64,000 nucleotides of DNA from Mediterranea sp. An20 (lineage in GTDB: Bacteria > Bacteroidota > Bacteroidia > Bacteroidales > Bacteroidaceae). The notes below the pieces were generated by a model, which did not search any database, was not told the origin of the DNA, and worked only from the letters and a program-made list of their open reading frames with translations. The stretch lies in contig NZ_NFJV01000016.1 in the NCBI RefSeq assembly GCF_002160055.1, positions 24,717-88,716 of the forward strand, in the 5' to 3' direction. Shown here piece after piece: positions 17,582 to 26,218 of the stretch; within the stretch, counting starts at the first letter, position 1; each line of letters opens with the position of its first letter. A program made the translations under genes and the position numbers.

Positions 17582-18067
17582 ATGAAAACTTTAGTTATTT
17601 CTCTCGTTATGGCAGCTGCCGGTATGTTGAACTCTGTTTCCGCTGCTAATTCTTCGCAACGTTTCGCCTACAATTCCGATACTGACAGTACGGGTGTTAC
17701 TACGGAATACGTCTATAAGGTGAGCGAAGATGGCTTGTACTTGTATCATCATCTGAAGTACCGCTACATCTACGATGATTCTCAGCGTTTGCTTTGCAAG
17801 GAAATCTTGCGCTGGGATGCTGTCTCTGAAGATTACCTGCCGAGCTACGCCTTGCATTATACATATACGGCGGATGACACTGTTTCGGTGGAACTGGCTT
17901 TGTGGAGCAAATCTGACGAGGCTTATACCGATGTACGCGAGAAAGCCGTTTATGCTGCCGATGCTTTCGGTCTGACTTATCAGGCGTATGAATACGATGT
18001 CAGGCACAATGTTTGGCAGATGACTGGCGAGCATGAAGTGGAAGCCATGCTGATGGCCGACAGGTAG
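17582..18067 (+). CDS. Small secreted DUF3836-like protein
   Basis: A 161-aa protein with a signal peptide (MKTLVISLVMAAAGMLNSVSA) and a tyrosine-rich body with repeated strand patterns: YVYKVSEDGLYLYHHLKY, RYIYDDSQRLLCKEILRWD, HYTYTADDTVSVE, YQAYEYDVRHNVW. This YD/rhs-like ladder is characteristic of Bacteroides DUF3836 proteins, which are exported and of unknown function. A -7 box, TATCTTTG (17506-17513), lies 69 bp upstream of the start. No neighbour in operon; the histidine kinase downstream has its own promoter. Confidence 0.78.
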   Translation: MKTLVISLVMAAAGMLNSVSAANSSQRFAYNSDTDSTGVTTEYVYKVSEDGLYLYHHLKYRYIYDDSQRLLCKEILRWDAVSEDYLPSYALHYTYTADDTVSVELALWSKSDEAYTDVREKAVYAADAFGLTYQAYEYDVRHNVWQMTGEHEVEAMLMADR

Positions 18068-18101
18068 AGAAGGCTTTGTGGCTTGCGAAAGACTCATTCT
18101 T

Positions 18102-18143
18102 CTGTGGAGAGAGCCCTGTGGAGAGAGCCCTGTGGAGAGAGCT
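18102..18143 (+). repeat. 14-bp tandem repeat, three copies
   Basis: CTGTGGAGAGAGCC occurs three times head to tail (18102-18115, 18116-18129, 18130-18143, the last with one change). It lies 35 bp after the DUF3836 stop and just before the histidine kinase promoter. A length-variable microsatellite is plausible. Confidence 0.9.
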
Positions 18144-18174
18144 TAACGGGCATCCATAAAAAGATGGTACGCTA

Positions 18175-18206
18175 TTTGGGTGTTATGTGATGAATCTTTA
18201 TTTTTG
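18175..18206 (+). promoter_or_regulatory. Promoter of the histidine kinase gene
   Basis: TTTG (18175-18178), a 20-bp spacer, and TATTTTTG (18199-18206) match the Bacteroidota consensus. It lies 36 bp upstream of the ATG and about 30 bp after the 14-bp repeat. Confidence 0.78.
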
Positions 18207-18241
18207 CACCTTTCCAATGTAAAAAGCGATAGAGCAGAAGG

Positions 18242-20524
18242 ATGAAACTGAAAAATATTGTTGTGCTTTCGGTGATAGTGGTGTTGCTGATTTCCATCTT
18301 GCAACAGATATATTTCGGCTACGCCATGGGAACGATTCGGGCAAAGACGGAAACGACTCTGAATGCCTGCTTCAAAAAGGCGTTTGACCGTACAGTAGAT
18401 GATCAGGTCAATAATCTTTCTTTGCCTGAAGGCACGATGACACACATTATTTATATGCCTGTCAACCCGGGTGAAACACCGGAAGAGGAGGATTTCAGCT
18501 TTTACACATCGCAGCAGACAGCTGCCATCCTGCAGGAAGTATACGATACGGAAATCCCCTTGGATACCTTACTGATGAATTTGGAGAGAGATTTGCGTAG
18601 TGACGGTGTGGATGGTAAAGTATATCTCCGTATATCCGACGTTCAAGCCGACACGATACTGCAAATGCTGCCTGCGTATCCCAGACAAGGCTTTCTTGAC
18701 ATGGAGTTTGTCTCTGATAAGGCTTATTTAAATAAGGATAAAGGCATTGTTGTAGAAGGACAAGTTATATTCTCGCTCAGGCAGGGCAACCTGTTCAGTC
18801 GGCAATTCTGGGCCACTGTGGTTATCAGGTGTCTCAGTGTCTTGATTATTATTGGCTTCTTTTTGCGCGTCCGTAGCCTGCAGCGACAGCAGATTAACAT
18901 CGCTTGTCAACGGGCAGAGTTTTATAGGCAAGCCAAAGAGCTGGAAGCGCCGATATGCCAGGTAAAATCAGATATGGTCTCTGCCCGTTGGATGCCGGTT
19001 TACGAAATGGTCAAGAAGCTGTTAGCTTCCGTTGAAACCACCTTGACACATGCCAAACAAGAAAATGTCCGTATCAACAAACGCCGTGTTTTCAGACCGT
19101 TGCTTTGGTCGGGCATGGCTATTTGCGGCATCTTTCTGCTGACAGTTCTTTGGGGATTTTTTTTCTATGCAGAACGCTGGCATGAGGTATTGCATCAGAC
19201 GCAAGTAGCTTTTGAAGAAGCTTTCGTGTCGGAAAGTCGACAGCGGTATGACCGACTGCACCAACAGCTGTCGGCACAGGGCAGACCTACCAGTAGGCTG
19301 ACCGGAAGTACGGCTTATCCGGCTATGCAGCTGGATTCGCTACTTGGCATTTATTGGTTTGAAAACGATTCGGTCGGCAATCCGCAGGGACCGCACATAC
19401 ACACGGGCTATGCTTATGTCAAGCAAGGTGGTCTGTATATGAATGAGAATGCCCGTGTACGCAGGGCTTATACCAATCAGTATTATTTTGTCAGCATGGG
19501 AGAGCCTTACATTCCTCTTGACCGCCAGTGTATGGACTCTCTTTTCAAAGTCCGTCTGCACAGAGAAAAACTGCCTGCCGGGCATCTTCATTTCTTTCAC
19601 TCGGATGGTGACAGCCTTTCTTCCCATTGGAGCAGCATTGTTACGCCGTCGGTCAGCACCCGCAACGACCGTACGGAATGGATGCAGGGTGTGGTACCGT
19701 TCTCTTTGTCCTACGTAGTCGGCACAGACTGGTATCTTTTTCTGTCTCTTGGGCTGATGTTCTTCTTTACTGTTTTCTGTATCTATATCCAGTGGCGCAT
19801 TGCCCGTCGGCAGCGGCAGCTGGAGCAGTTCCGCCGTGATTTTACCTATGCCATGATTCATGATATGAAGTCGCCTTTCCGGTCTGTGCTGATGGGTGCC
19901 CAGATCATGGCGAGTGGCCGGATAGACCCTGCTTCGGAGAAAGCCAGCCGCCTGCTTACAGCCATGAACGACGAGTGCGACCATCTGCTGTCACTTTCCG
20001 CCCGCGTGGTTATGCTGACACAATTAGAACGTGGCGAACTTCAGTTGCATCAGACAGATATTGCGCTTCGTCCCTTGTTGGAGGACCTTGCCGCCAAGTT
20101 CAGTCTGAAAGCCACCAAACCCGTGACCTTTTCCATAGATTGTCCTACCGATTTCCATATTACGGCCGATGCCTTCTGTATGCGCGAAGTGCTTTCCAAT
20201 CTGGTAGACAATGCCTTGAAATATTCACGCGAATCCGTACATATCTGTCTTTCTGCTGTCCGGACGAATGGAAATGTATATCTGAGCGTGCGTGATAATG
20301 GCATCGGTATCTCTCCGCGCGACCGCCGGCGCATCTTCGGCAAATTTGAACGCGTGGTTTCAGGCAGTCGTGCTACGGGAGCTTCCGGCTTCGGATTGGG
20401 GCTGAACTTCGTGTGGCAGGTCGTGCGTGCACATGGCGGCACCGTATCGGTACTGAGTGACGGGCGAAGTTACAGCGAGTTTCGGATAGAATTATCATCT
20501 CATCAGGCATCGGTGGCATCCTGA
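18242..20524 (+). CDS. Orphan sensor histidine kinase with two extracytoplasmic modules
   Basis: A 760-aa membrane kinase. Four transmembrane segments (about 5-25, 188-207, 286-308, 497-518) give two extracytoplasmic domains (~26-187 and ~309-496) separated by a ~78-residue cytosolic linker. The kinase core follows: phosphoacceptor His540 in MIHDMKSPF, N-box LSNLVDNALKYS, G1 DNGIGIS, F-box FGKFERV and G2 GFGLGLNFV. Most relatives have only one sensor module. No response regulator or receiver domain is encoded nearby, so the partner must be elsewhere. Ligand unknown. Confidence 0.93.
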   Translation: MKLKNIVVLSVIVVLLISILQQIYFGYAMGTIRAKTETTLNACFKKAFDRTVDDQVNNLSLPEGTMTHIIYMPVNPGETPEEEDFSFYTSQQTAAILQEVYDTEIPLDTLLMNLERDLRSDGVDGKVYLRISDVQADTILQMLPAYPRQGFLDMEFVSDKAYLNKDKGIVVEGQVIFSLRQGNLFSRQFWATVVIRCLSVLIIIGFFLRVRSLQRQQINIACQRAEFYRQAKELEAPICQVKSDMVSARWMPVYEMVKKLLASVETTLTHAKQENVRINKRRVFRPLLWSGMAICGIFLLTVLWGFFFYAERWHEVLHQTQVAFEEAFVSESRQRYDRLHQQLSAQGRPTSRLTGSTAYPAMQLDSLLGIYWFENDSVGNPQGPHIHTGYAYVKQGGLYMNENARVRRAYTNQYYFVSMGEPYIPLDRQCMDSLFKVRLHREKLPAGHLHFFHSDGDSLSSHWSSIVTPSVSTRNDRTEWMQGVVPFSLSYVVGTDWYLFLSLGLMFFFTVFCIYIQWRIARRQRQLEQFRRDFTYAMIHDMKSPFRSVLMGAQIMASGRIDPASEKASRLLTAMNDECDHLLSLSARVVMLTQLERGELQLHQTDIALRPLLEDLAAKFSLKATKPVTFSIDCPTDFHITADAFCMREVLSNLVDNALKYSRESVHICLSAVRTNGNVYLSVRDNGIGISPRDRRRIFGKFERVVSGSRATGASGFGLGLNFVWQVVRAHGGTVSVLSDGRSYSEFRIELSSHQASVAS

Positions 20525-20741
20525 CAATGTGGTTTCCTTTGTGAAAGGCTTATCAATGTTTCTCTTATATAAGAGGTATCCATGTCGGGCGTAGATAGTT
20601 TGAACCGCTTCAATATCTTTGAACGAATTGAATCGCTTACCTCTTGTTTGCCAAGTGTATTCTGCCGACTTGCCCCAGGTGAATTTTGTGAAGATTACAC
20701 AGATTAACATTGTTTCTTGTGGGGGCTGTCTTTAAAAAGCT

Positions 20742-20749
20742 TATCTTTG
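20742..20749 (+). promoter_or_regulatory. -7 element for the small gene pair
   Basis: TATCTTTG, with a TTG about 22 bp upstream (20717-20719), precedes the gene starting at 20766/20778. Upstream, 20525-20741 shows no recognisable gene. Confidence 0.5.
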
Positions 20750-20777
20750 CTGTATATAACTATAAATGATTATTAAA

Positions 20778-21122
20778 ATGAAAACGTATTCCATACAAGC
20801 AAATCCGAGTGGTACTCGCAACATTGTAGTATCCGAGGAGAATTTGGCAACTATTGAGAAATACGGATTGTTCCGTCATCTGATAGACAGCAACGGTATT
20901 GTAGATGAGGTTGTGTTGGATAAATTGAAATTGAATACTCGTTCGCTTATCGCATCGCAGGAAGAGAACTGCAAGGATTTGCTGGACTTGTGTATTGACG
21001 TGATTTACCATGCTAACATGAAGGCTTTTGGGCTGCAACAACTTGTTAAACTTTATCTGCAGTGGCTTTCTGAGCCAGATACAGACGACGAGGAGGAGGA
21101 AGAAAGCTATGAAGACCGTTGA
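20778..21122 (+). CDS. Conserved small hypothetical protein, acidic C-terminus
   Basis: 114 aa from ATG 20778 (MKTYSIQANPSGTRNIVVSEE); an in-frame ATG at 20766 would add four residues. No signal peptide. The N-terminal half could form a small alpha/beta domain, the middle is helical (ENCKDLLDLCIDVIYHANM), and the end is a run of Asp/Glu. I do not recognise the family. It overlaps the next gene by 14 bp, so both are probably co-translated. Confidence 0.7.
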   Translation: MKTYSIQANPSGTRNIVVSEENLATIEKYGLFRHLIDSNGIVDEVVLDKLKLNTRSLIASQEENCKDLLDLCIDVIYHANMKAFGLQQLVKLYLQWLSEPDTDDEEEEESYEDR

Positions 21123-21324
21123 TACCGTTTGCCAACAATGGCCGTATAGTCCGCTTATTCCGGCTGTACAAGCTATCTGTGAGGCTGCGAAAGGCGAGCA
21201 GGTGGAGATTATACTGAATGACGCTTCGGCTTTCAATGACTTGAAAGAATTCCTGGCTGAACAGAAAATCGGTTTCAGGGAGATTTATGATGAGGAAAAA
21301 ATGATTTTGCAGTTTATCCGTTGA
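21109..21324 (+). CDS. 71-aa cytosolic protein, TusA-like fold possible
   Basis: Begins MKTVDTVCQQWPYSPLIPAV inside the 3' end of the preceding gene. The pattern CPxx-like PYSPLIPAVQAI, QVEIILNDASAFNDLKEFL and FREIYDEEKMILQFI gives a beta-alpha-beta-alpha-beta-beta arrangement, like the small TusA/SirA sulfur-relay proteins. The canonical Cys-Pro dipeptide is absent, so sulfur transfer should not be assumed. An upstream in-frame start at 21028 would overlap the previous gene by 95 bp and is rejected. A strong terminator follows. Confidence 0.65.
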   Translation: MKTVDTVCQQWPYSPLIPAVQAICEAAKGEQVEIILNDASAFNDLKEFLAEQKIGFREIYDEEKMILQFIR

Positions 21325-21364
21325 GGGTGGGAGGTGCCTGTAAGGCACAAAGCCGGAAAAAACG

Positions 21365-21416
21365 AATCGGGTGGTGCGGTTTACTTGCTTGAAGTTGTCC
21401 GCATCACCCGATTTTT
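21365..21416. terminator. Bidirectional terminator
   Basis: AATCGGGTGGTGCGG (21365-21379) pairs with CCGCATCACCCGATT (21399-21413), with one G-U, and is followed by TTT. It lies between the convergent small-gene pair and the NagB-like gene. Confidence 0.88.
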
Positions 21417-21476
21417 ATGAGTAAGATGTCCGGCAGCAGTCAGGCAGTGTCCTGCCTGCTGCTGCCTGGGTGACAA

Positions 21477-23468
21477 TTACAAGGGAATGTATTCTACGAA
21501 TGCTTCCATAGCTTCATAAGAAGCAAGTCCCAACTGGTCATACAAGATAGCTGTGCCCCGGTTGCGGTCTTCGCTTCGTTGCCAGAACAAGCGTTCGTCA
21601 TTGCCTAAGAAAGGTGCGCTTTCCATCTGGCTCTGGTGTTTCAGGATAGCATTACGTTTAGCTCGCAGTTCTTCCGGGCTGATGGGTACCGCCATTTCTA
21701 TGTTCTCGATTTCCCATTCTGCCCATGCGCCGCGGTACATCCAGATACGGCAGTCTTTCAGCCATTCAGCACCTTCTTCTTTCTCCAGGTCGATGGCAGC
21801 AAATACCGCATCTGTGCAGACACGGTGCGTGCCGTGTGGGTCGGCCAAATCGCCAGCCACGAATATCTGATGGGGTTGAACTTCGCGCAACAAGTTGCGG
21901 ATGATTTCTACGTCAGCCTCTCCCAACGGATTCTTCTGAATCTTGCCGGTTTCATAGAACGGAAGGTCGAGGAAGTGACAGTGATCCAAAGGAATGTTGT
22001 TGTATGTGCAGGCAGTACGCGCTTCGCCGCGGCGAATCAGTCCTTTGATAGTCAGTATGTCGCGTGTATCCATGTCTCCGTCTTTCTTTTCGCGGAGGTA
22101 TTTGCGTATTTCGGCATATTTCTGGTTAATCACTTCGTCGCCGCTGTTATTGAACAGTTGGTTGAAGCCATTGATAAAGTGCAGGAAGCGCACCACCTCT
22201 TCATCGCCCACGGCTATATTGCCGGATGTTTCGTAAGCAATATGCACATCGTGCTTCTGCTCTACCAGTCGACGGATGGTACCACCCATGGAGATGACAT
22301 CATCGTCGGGATGAGGAGAAAATACAATGATGCGCTTGGGGTATGGTTTGGCACGTTCTGGCCGATAGGTGTCGTCGGCATTCGGTTTTCCACCTGGCCA
22401 GCCGGTAATGGTATGCTGCAGGTCGTTGAAGATTTTGATATTTACATTGTATGCAGAACCGTAAAGAGCCAGCAACTCACTCAATCCGTTTTCGTTGTAA
22501 TCTTTGTTGGTCAGTTTTAAGATAGGTTTGCCCGTCAGTTGGCACAGCCAGACGATGGCGCTACGGATGAGCTTGTCGTTCCACTCGCACGATGTAACCA
22601 GCCACGGACGCTGTATGCGTGTGAGGTTGGATGCAGCCGAGAGGTCGATAACCACATGGGTGTTGTTGTGTGTTTGTAAGAAGGAGGCAGGCAGTGTGTC
22701 TGTCACCGGTCCTTCCACACAAGCTTTTATTTGCGAGGCTTTTTCTTCTCCCCAAGCTATCAGATAGACTTTCTTGGCCGAGAGAATAGTGGATACGCCC
22801 ATCGTGATGGCACTGATGGGGGTATTGTCTAAGGTTCCGAATATTTTCGAGGCTTCGTTTCGTGAAGCATTGTCCATCAGGATAAGTCGCGTTGTGGAAT
22901 TCATGCGCGAACCGGGTTCATTGAATCCGATGTTGCCTACACGTCCTATGCCTACAAGGGCAAAGTCCAGTCCGCCGAAACTTTCGATACGTTGTTCATA
23001 CAAGCGGCAGTAGTCAAAGATGGCGTCTTTGGCTATGGTACTGTCTGGGCTGAAGATATTCTGTTTGTCGATGTCCACATGATCCAGCAGCATTTCCTTC
23101 AATGCGTTGAGGTTGCTGGTAGCGGCATCGGGTGCCAGCGGATAGTATTCATATAAATTGAATATGATTACGTTGCGGAAGCTGAGTCCTTCTTCCCGAT
23201 GGATTCGTACAAGGTCAGCATAGACATTGCGCGGAGAGTTTCCACCTGCCAAGGCCAAGACACAGAAACGACCTGCTTTTTGCTTTTCGCGGATGAGTTG
23301 GGCGATTTCCAGTGCTATCTGGTTGGCGCCTTCTTCCGGCGTTTCATAAATGTCCGTGGGTATCTTTTCCAAACGGGTAAGTACTGAGCGCTCGAACGCA
23401 TTTTCAGGCCGGTAGTATCTGGGAGATACCCGGTTGAGTGTAATTTGGGAACTTAAGTTGGTCTTCAT
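21477..23468 (-). CDS. NagB-like/PIG-L fusion protein with degenerate deaminase site
   Basis: 663 aa. Residues ~40-300 are a glucosamine-6-phosphate deaminase/isomerase-fold domain; residues ~375-620 are a PIG-L/LmbE deacetylase domain. The LmbE zinc motif FSPHPDDDVISMGG (His386, Asp388, Asp389) and the later PHGTHR are intact. In the NagB part, three positions that are catalytic in E. coli NagB differ: Asp72 is Tyr106 (NLYEYY), Asp141 is Val177 and His143 is Asn179 (GIGRVGNIGFNEPG); Glu148 is kept as Glu184. It is often annotated as glucosamine-6-phosphate deaminase, but deamination is doubtful; a sugar-phosphate-sensing or deacetylase role is more likely. Monocistronic. Confidence 0.88.
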   Translation of the reverse strand: MKTNLSSQITLNRVSPRYYRPENAFERSVLTRLEKIPTDIYETPEEGANQIALEIAQLIREKQKAGRFCVLALAGGNSPRNVYADLVRIHREEGLSFRNVIIFNLYEYYPLAPDAATSNLNALKEMLLDHVDIDKQNIFSPDSTIAKDAIFDYCRLYEQRIESFGGLDFALVGIGRVGNIGFNEPGSRMNSTTRLILMDNASRNEASKIFGTLDNTPISAITMGVSTILSAKKVYLIAWGEEKASQIKACVEGPVTDTLPASFLQTHNNTHVVIDLSAASNLTRIQRPWLVTSCEWNDKLIRSAIVWLCQLTGKPILKLTNKDYNENGLSELLALYGSAYNVNIKIFNDLQHTITGWPGGKPNADDTYRPERAKPYPKRIIVFSPHPDDDVISMGGTIRRLVEQKHDVHIAYETSGNIAVGDEEVVRFLHFINGFNQLFNNSGDEVINQKYAEIRKYLREKKDGDMDTRDILTIKGLIRRGEARTACTYNNIPLDHCHFLDLPFYETGKIQKNPLGEADVEIIRNLLREVQPHQIFVAGDLADPHGTHRVCTDAVFAAIDLEKEEGAEWLKDCRIWMYRGAWAEWEIENIEMAVPISPEELRAKRNAILKHQSQMESAPFLGNDERLFWQRSEDRNRGTAILYDQLGLASYEAMEAFVEYIPL

Positions 23469-23862
23469 AATGAAAGGTATTAATTAATAAATTGATAAGA
23501 TTATTTCCCCTGTACAAATTTAGCGACTTTCCCGTCAAAGTGTATGCTGTAAGCCGGGTATTTTTTCTTAAAACTTCAAAAAGAGGAGGAAAGGAGTCGG
23601 AGAGGGGATACCGGGGACAGCTTTCTTGAGGTTTCCCATTACGGCCAGAGGGGTTACTGAGTGAAACATTGCCATGTCAGGCAACCGCCTGACATCTGTT
23701 GTATATCCTATGTGATAATCAGTAGGTTGCTTCTTGGCGATAAGAAGTCTGCTGCTTATAGCTTAGCAGTTCGCTTCTTATTGCTTGGATGTCTGGGTAA
23801 AAAGGCTTGTTGTTGGAACCGCCGTCTGACAGATATTTCTGTAGCATCGTGAAAAGGTCGAA
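23469..23862. other. Intergenic gap NagB-like/pbpC
   Basis: Holds a minus-strand -7-like TAAATTTG at 23515-23522 for the NagB-like gene and the 22-bp repeat array C (23717-23804). The small frame at 23661-23852 is made of the repeat and is not considered a gene. Confidence 0.6.
23717..23804 (+). repeat. 22-bp imperfect tandem repeat array C
   Basis: Four 22-bp units (23717-23738, 23739-23760, 23761-23782, 23783-23804). Units 2 and 3 agree at about 15 of 22 positions, and AGCTTAGCAGTTCGCTTCT is the best preserved. Same family as arrays at 8211, 33668, 40115 and 43237. Confidence 0.8.
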
Positions 23863-26211
23863 TCACTCCCTTGAGCGGATATAGAAGGTGACAGAGGTGC
23901 TGTTGCCTTCTCCGTCTACGGCTGTCAGCGTATGCTTTCCTTCGGTGGGCTGAAGCGAAATCTGGTGGAAATCGGTTGTCTGGGTCAGGTAGGTTTGGTC
24001 AAGATGCCAGAATACAGTGGTGCCTGGATGCCTGTGTGCCAGTTCTGCGGTCAGGAAGCCTAAACTGCCGTCCAGCAGGTGTGGCAGGGTAATATGTGCA
24101 TTCATGGTGGGATAGATGAACTGCAAAGTCGGATAGTTGTCTTCACCGGAATCGGATACGAAAGGAGGGAGCGGTTTGTACTCCGGGTGATGTTTCGTAT
24201 AGAACCATTCCCATACAGGGGGCAACGAAAACCAGGAAGTATCTATGGCGGGAACGTTGGAGAGACTGTTTTCATATACGCGGTGTCTGCGGTCGGCAGT
24301 AAGCAAGACCGGATGGTGGTAAGGGCAGACTTCTGTCCTTCTTCCGGCTGGCAGAATCTGCATGGTGTCTGTCTCCTGGCAAAAGCGACTTTTCAAATGT
24401 CCGGACTGGCGACAGATTTCGGCATCTGTCAATGCGCCGGACGGATAGGGGAACCATTGTGAAGCTGCAGGAAGCAGGTTGAGCACATCAAATAAAACCG
24501 GTCCTGCGGTGCGGGCTCCTACCAGCCCGGGCTTGCCTTCGCCCGTAGCATTGCCTACCCATACGCCTACGGCATATCGGGGAGTAACTCCTACGGCCCA
24601 GGCATCGCGGAAACCATAGCTGGTGCCTGTCTTCCAGGCTACCGGACGTATGGAAGGTATCGATTTCCAGTCGATTTCTTCCGGGCGGTTGACCTCAGTA
24701 AGCGCGTTGAATATTTGCCATACGCCACCTGCCTGAAATGGTCCGCGGGAATTTCCGGTCTGCATGGAGGGATTTTTCAATAAACTGCACGAAGAGGGGG
24801 GGAGGTTTAAAAGTGTGCGTCCCATTTGCACGTAAGCGCAGGTTACATCCCATAGCGTGGCTTCTGCTCCACCCAATATAAGTGACAGACCGTAGTGGGA
24901 AGCAGGCTTGTCGAGGGTATGTATGCCGACTTCGTGCAGGAAATTGTAGAATTTAGGTACGCCGTATTCTCTGAGCAGATTAACTGCCGGGATATTGAGC
25001 GAGCGGGCTAATGCCTCATCGGCCGGTACAGCGCCTTCAAACTGTCGGTTGAAATTTTGAGGAGTAAAGCCGTTGATATTGACGGGAATATCCGGCAGCA
25101 ATGTATGAGGCAGTATCAATCCTTCCTGAAGAGCTGCATAATAGAGAAAAGGTTTCAGAATGCTTCCCGTGCTGCGTGGCGCGAAGATTATATCTACCTG
25201 ATTGCCACTGTTGGTTCCTCCATAGCCAGTGTTTCCTACATAGGCTACCGGTTGGCTGGTGTGTAAGTCGATGACTATGATAGCCAAATTCCGGATGTCG
25301 TTTTGCTGAAACTCACGGCTTCGGCGTTCGGCCAGGTTCTCTATCTGAATTTGCAAGGACTTATCTATAGACGAAACGGAACGCAGTCCGGGACGCTGTG
25401 TGCTGAGACGGTTTACCAAGTGTGGCGCTATGGATGGTAAGGGTTTGGGGGCAACGGGCAAAGGCTCGTCCAAAGCCAGTTCATAGGCCGAGGAAGTGAG
25501 GTATCCCTGTTGCAGCAGCATTTTCAATACGCGGTTACGTTTGCGCAGCAAGGCTTCCTGACCTTTGCCCGGATGTATGTCCGATGGTGCATTGGGGAGT
25601 ACAGCCAGTGTGGCAGCTTCTGCCCATGACAATTCAGAGGCCGGGTGAGAGAAATAACGCCACGATGCAGCTTCCAGTCCGACTACGTTTCCTCCAAACG
25701 GAGCGTGTGAGGCGTACAGGGCAAGTATCTCTTGTTTGGAATAGCGCAGTTCCAACCGGGTGGCCATGATGATTTCTATCAGTTTCTCATGCCAGGTGCG
25801 TGGGCGGTTTCTGGAAAGCCGGATGGTTTGCATAGTCAGTGTGCTGCCGCCGCTTATAATCCGGTGATGCTTCAGATTCTGCCAGGCGGCACGCAGAATG
25901 GACAACGGATTGACTCCGGGGTGATAATAGAAATACTGGTCTTCGAAAGCAAGAAGGCAGCGGGTGAATTTTTCGGGCACGCTGTCGCACGGAGGAAAGC
26001 GCCATTGTCCGTCTGCGGCGATACGCGCTCCCAGCAATTCTTCGTGACAGTCAGTTACAACTGTAGAGTATGGGACCTGGAACAGAGTACGGGGCAGACA
26101 ACAGGCGTAGGCAGTCAGCACCATTACCAAACTTGCTAACCCGACTTTCTGGAAAAGAGAAAGTCGGGTTAAGCTTGGGTATATCCTCTGTAGTTGTGTG
26201 CGTATCGACAT
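23863..26211 (-). CDS. pbpC: Penicillin-binding protein 1C
   Basis: A 782-aa bifunctional peptidoglycan synthase anchored by one N-terminal helix (LFQKVGLASLVMVLTAYACC). The transglycosylase domain has EDQYFYYHPGVNPLS and GGSTLTMQ. The transpeptidase domain has SxxK in STGSILKPF, SxN in SLNIP and KTG in AWKTGTSYG. A C-terminal BiPBP_C beta domain (TLPHLLDGSLGF to the end) marks PBP1C. The start at 26211 (MSIRTQLQRI) lies 7 bp after the alpha-2-macroglobulin stop, so the two are co-transcribed, as yfhM-pbpC are in E. coli. The longer upstream start would overlap that gene. Confidence 0.95.
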   Translation of the reverse strand: MSIRTQLQRIYPSLTRLSLFQKVGLASLVMVLTAYACCLPRTLFQVPYSTVVTDCHEELLGARIAADGQWRFPPCDSVPEKFTRCLLAFEDQYFYYHPGVNPLSILRAAWQNLKHHRIISGGSTLTMQTIRLSRNRPRTWHEKLIEIIMATRLELRYSKQEILALYASHAPFGGNVVGLEAASWRYFSHPASELSWAEAATLAVLPNAPSDIHPGKGQEALLRKRNRVLKMLLQQGYLTSSAYELALDEPLPVAPKPLPSIAPHLVNRLSTQRPGLRSVSSIDKSLQIQIENLAERRSREFQQNDIRNLAIIVIDLHTSQPVAYVGNTGYGGTNSGNQVDIIFAPRSTGSILKPFLYYAALQEGLILPHTLLPDIPVNINGFTPQNFNRQFEGAVPADEALARSLNIPAVNLLREYGVPKFYNFLHEVGIHTLDKPASHYGLSLILGGAEATLWDVTCAYVQMGRTLLNLPPSSCSLLKNPSMQTGNSRGPFQAGGVWQIFNALTEVNRPEEIDWKSIPSIRPVAWKTGTSYGFRDAWAVGVTPRYAVGVWVGNATGEGKPGLVGARTAGPVLFDVLNLLPAASQWFPYPSGALTDAEICRQSGHLKSRFCQETDTMQILPAGRRTEVCPYHHPVLLTADRRHRVYENSLSNVPAIDTSWFSLPPVWEWFYTKHHPEYKPLPPFVSDSGEDNYPTLQFIYPTMNAHITLPHLLDGSLGFLTAELAHRHPGTTVFWHLDQTYLTQTTDFHQISLQPTEGKHTLTAVDGEGNSTSVTFYIRSRE

Positions 26212-26218
26212 GATGGGA

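Noticed and set aside
20495..20710. 71-aa minus frame after the histidine kinase, considered as a missing response regulator remnant
   Set aside because: No receiver or DNA-binding motif in any frame of this stretch; antisense to the end of the kinase gene.
23661..23852. Plus-strand 63-aa frame
   Set aside because: It is made of the 22-bp repeat and has no promoter or family signature.
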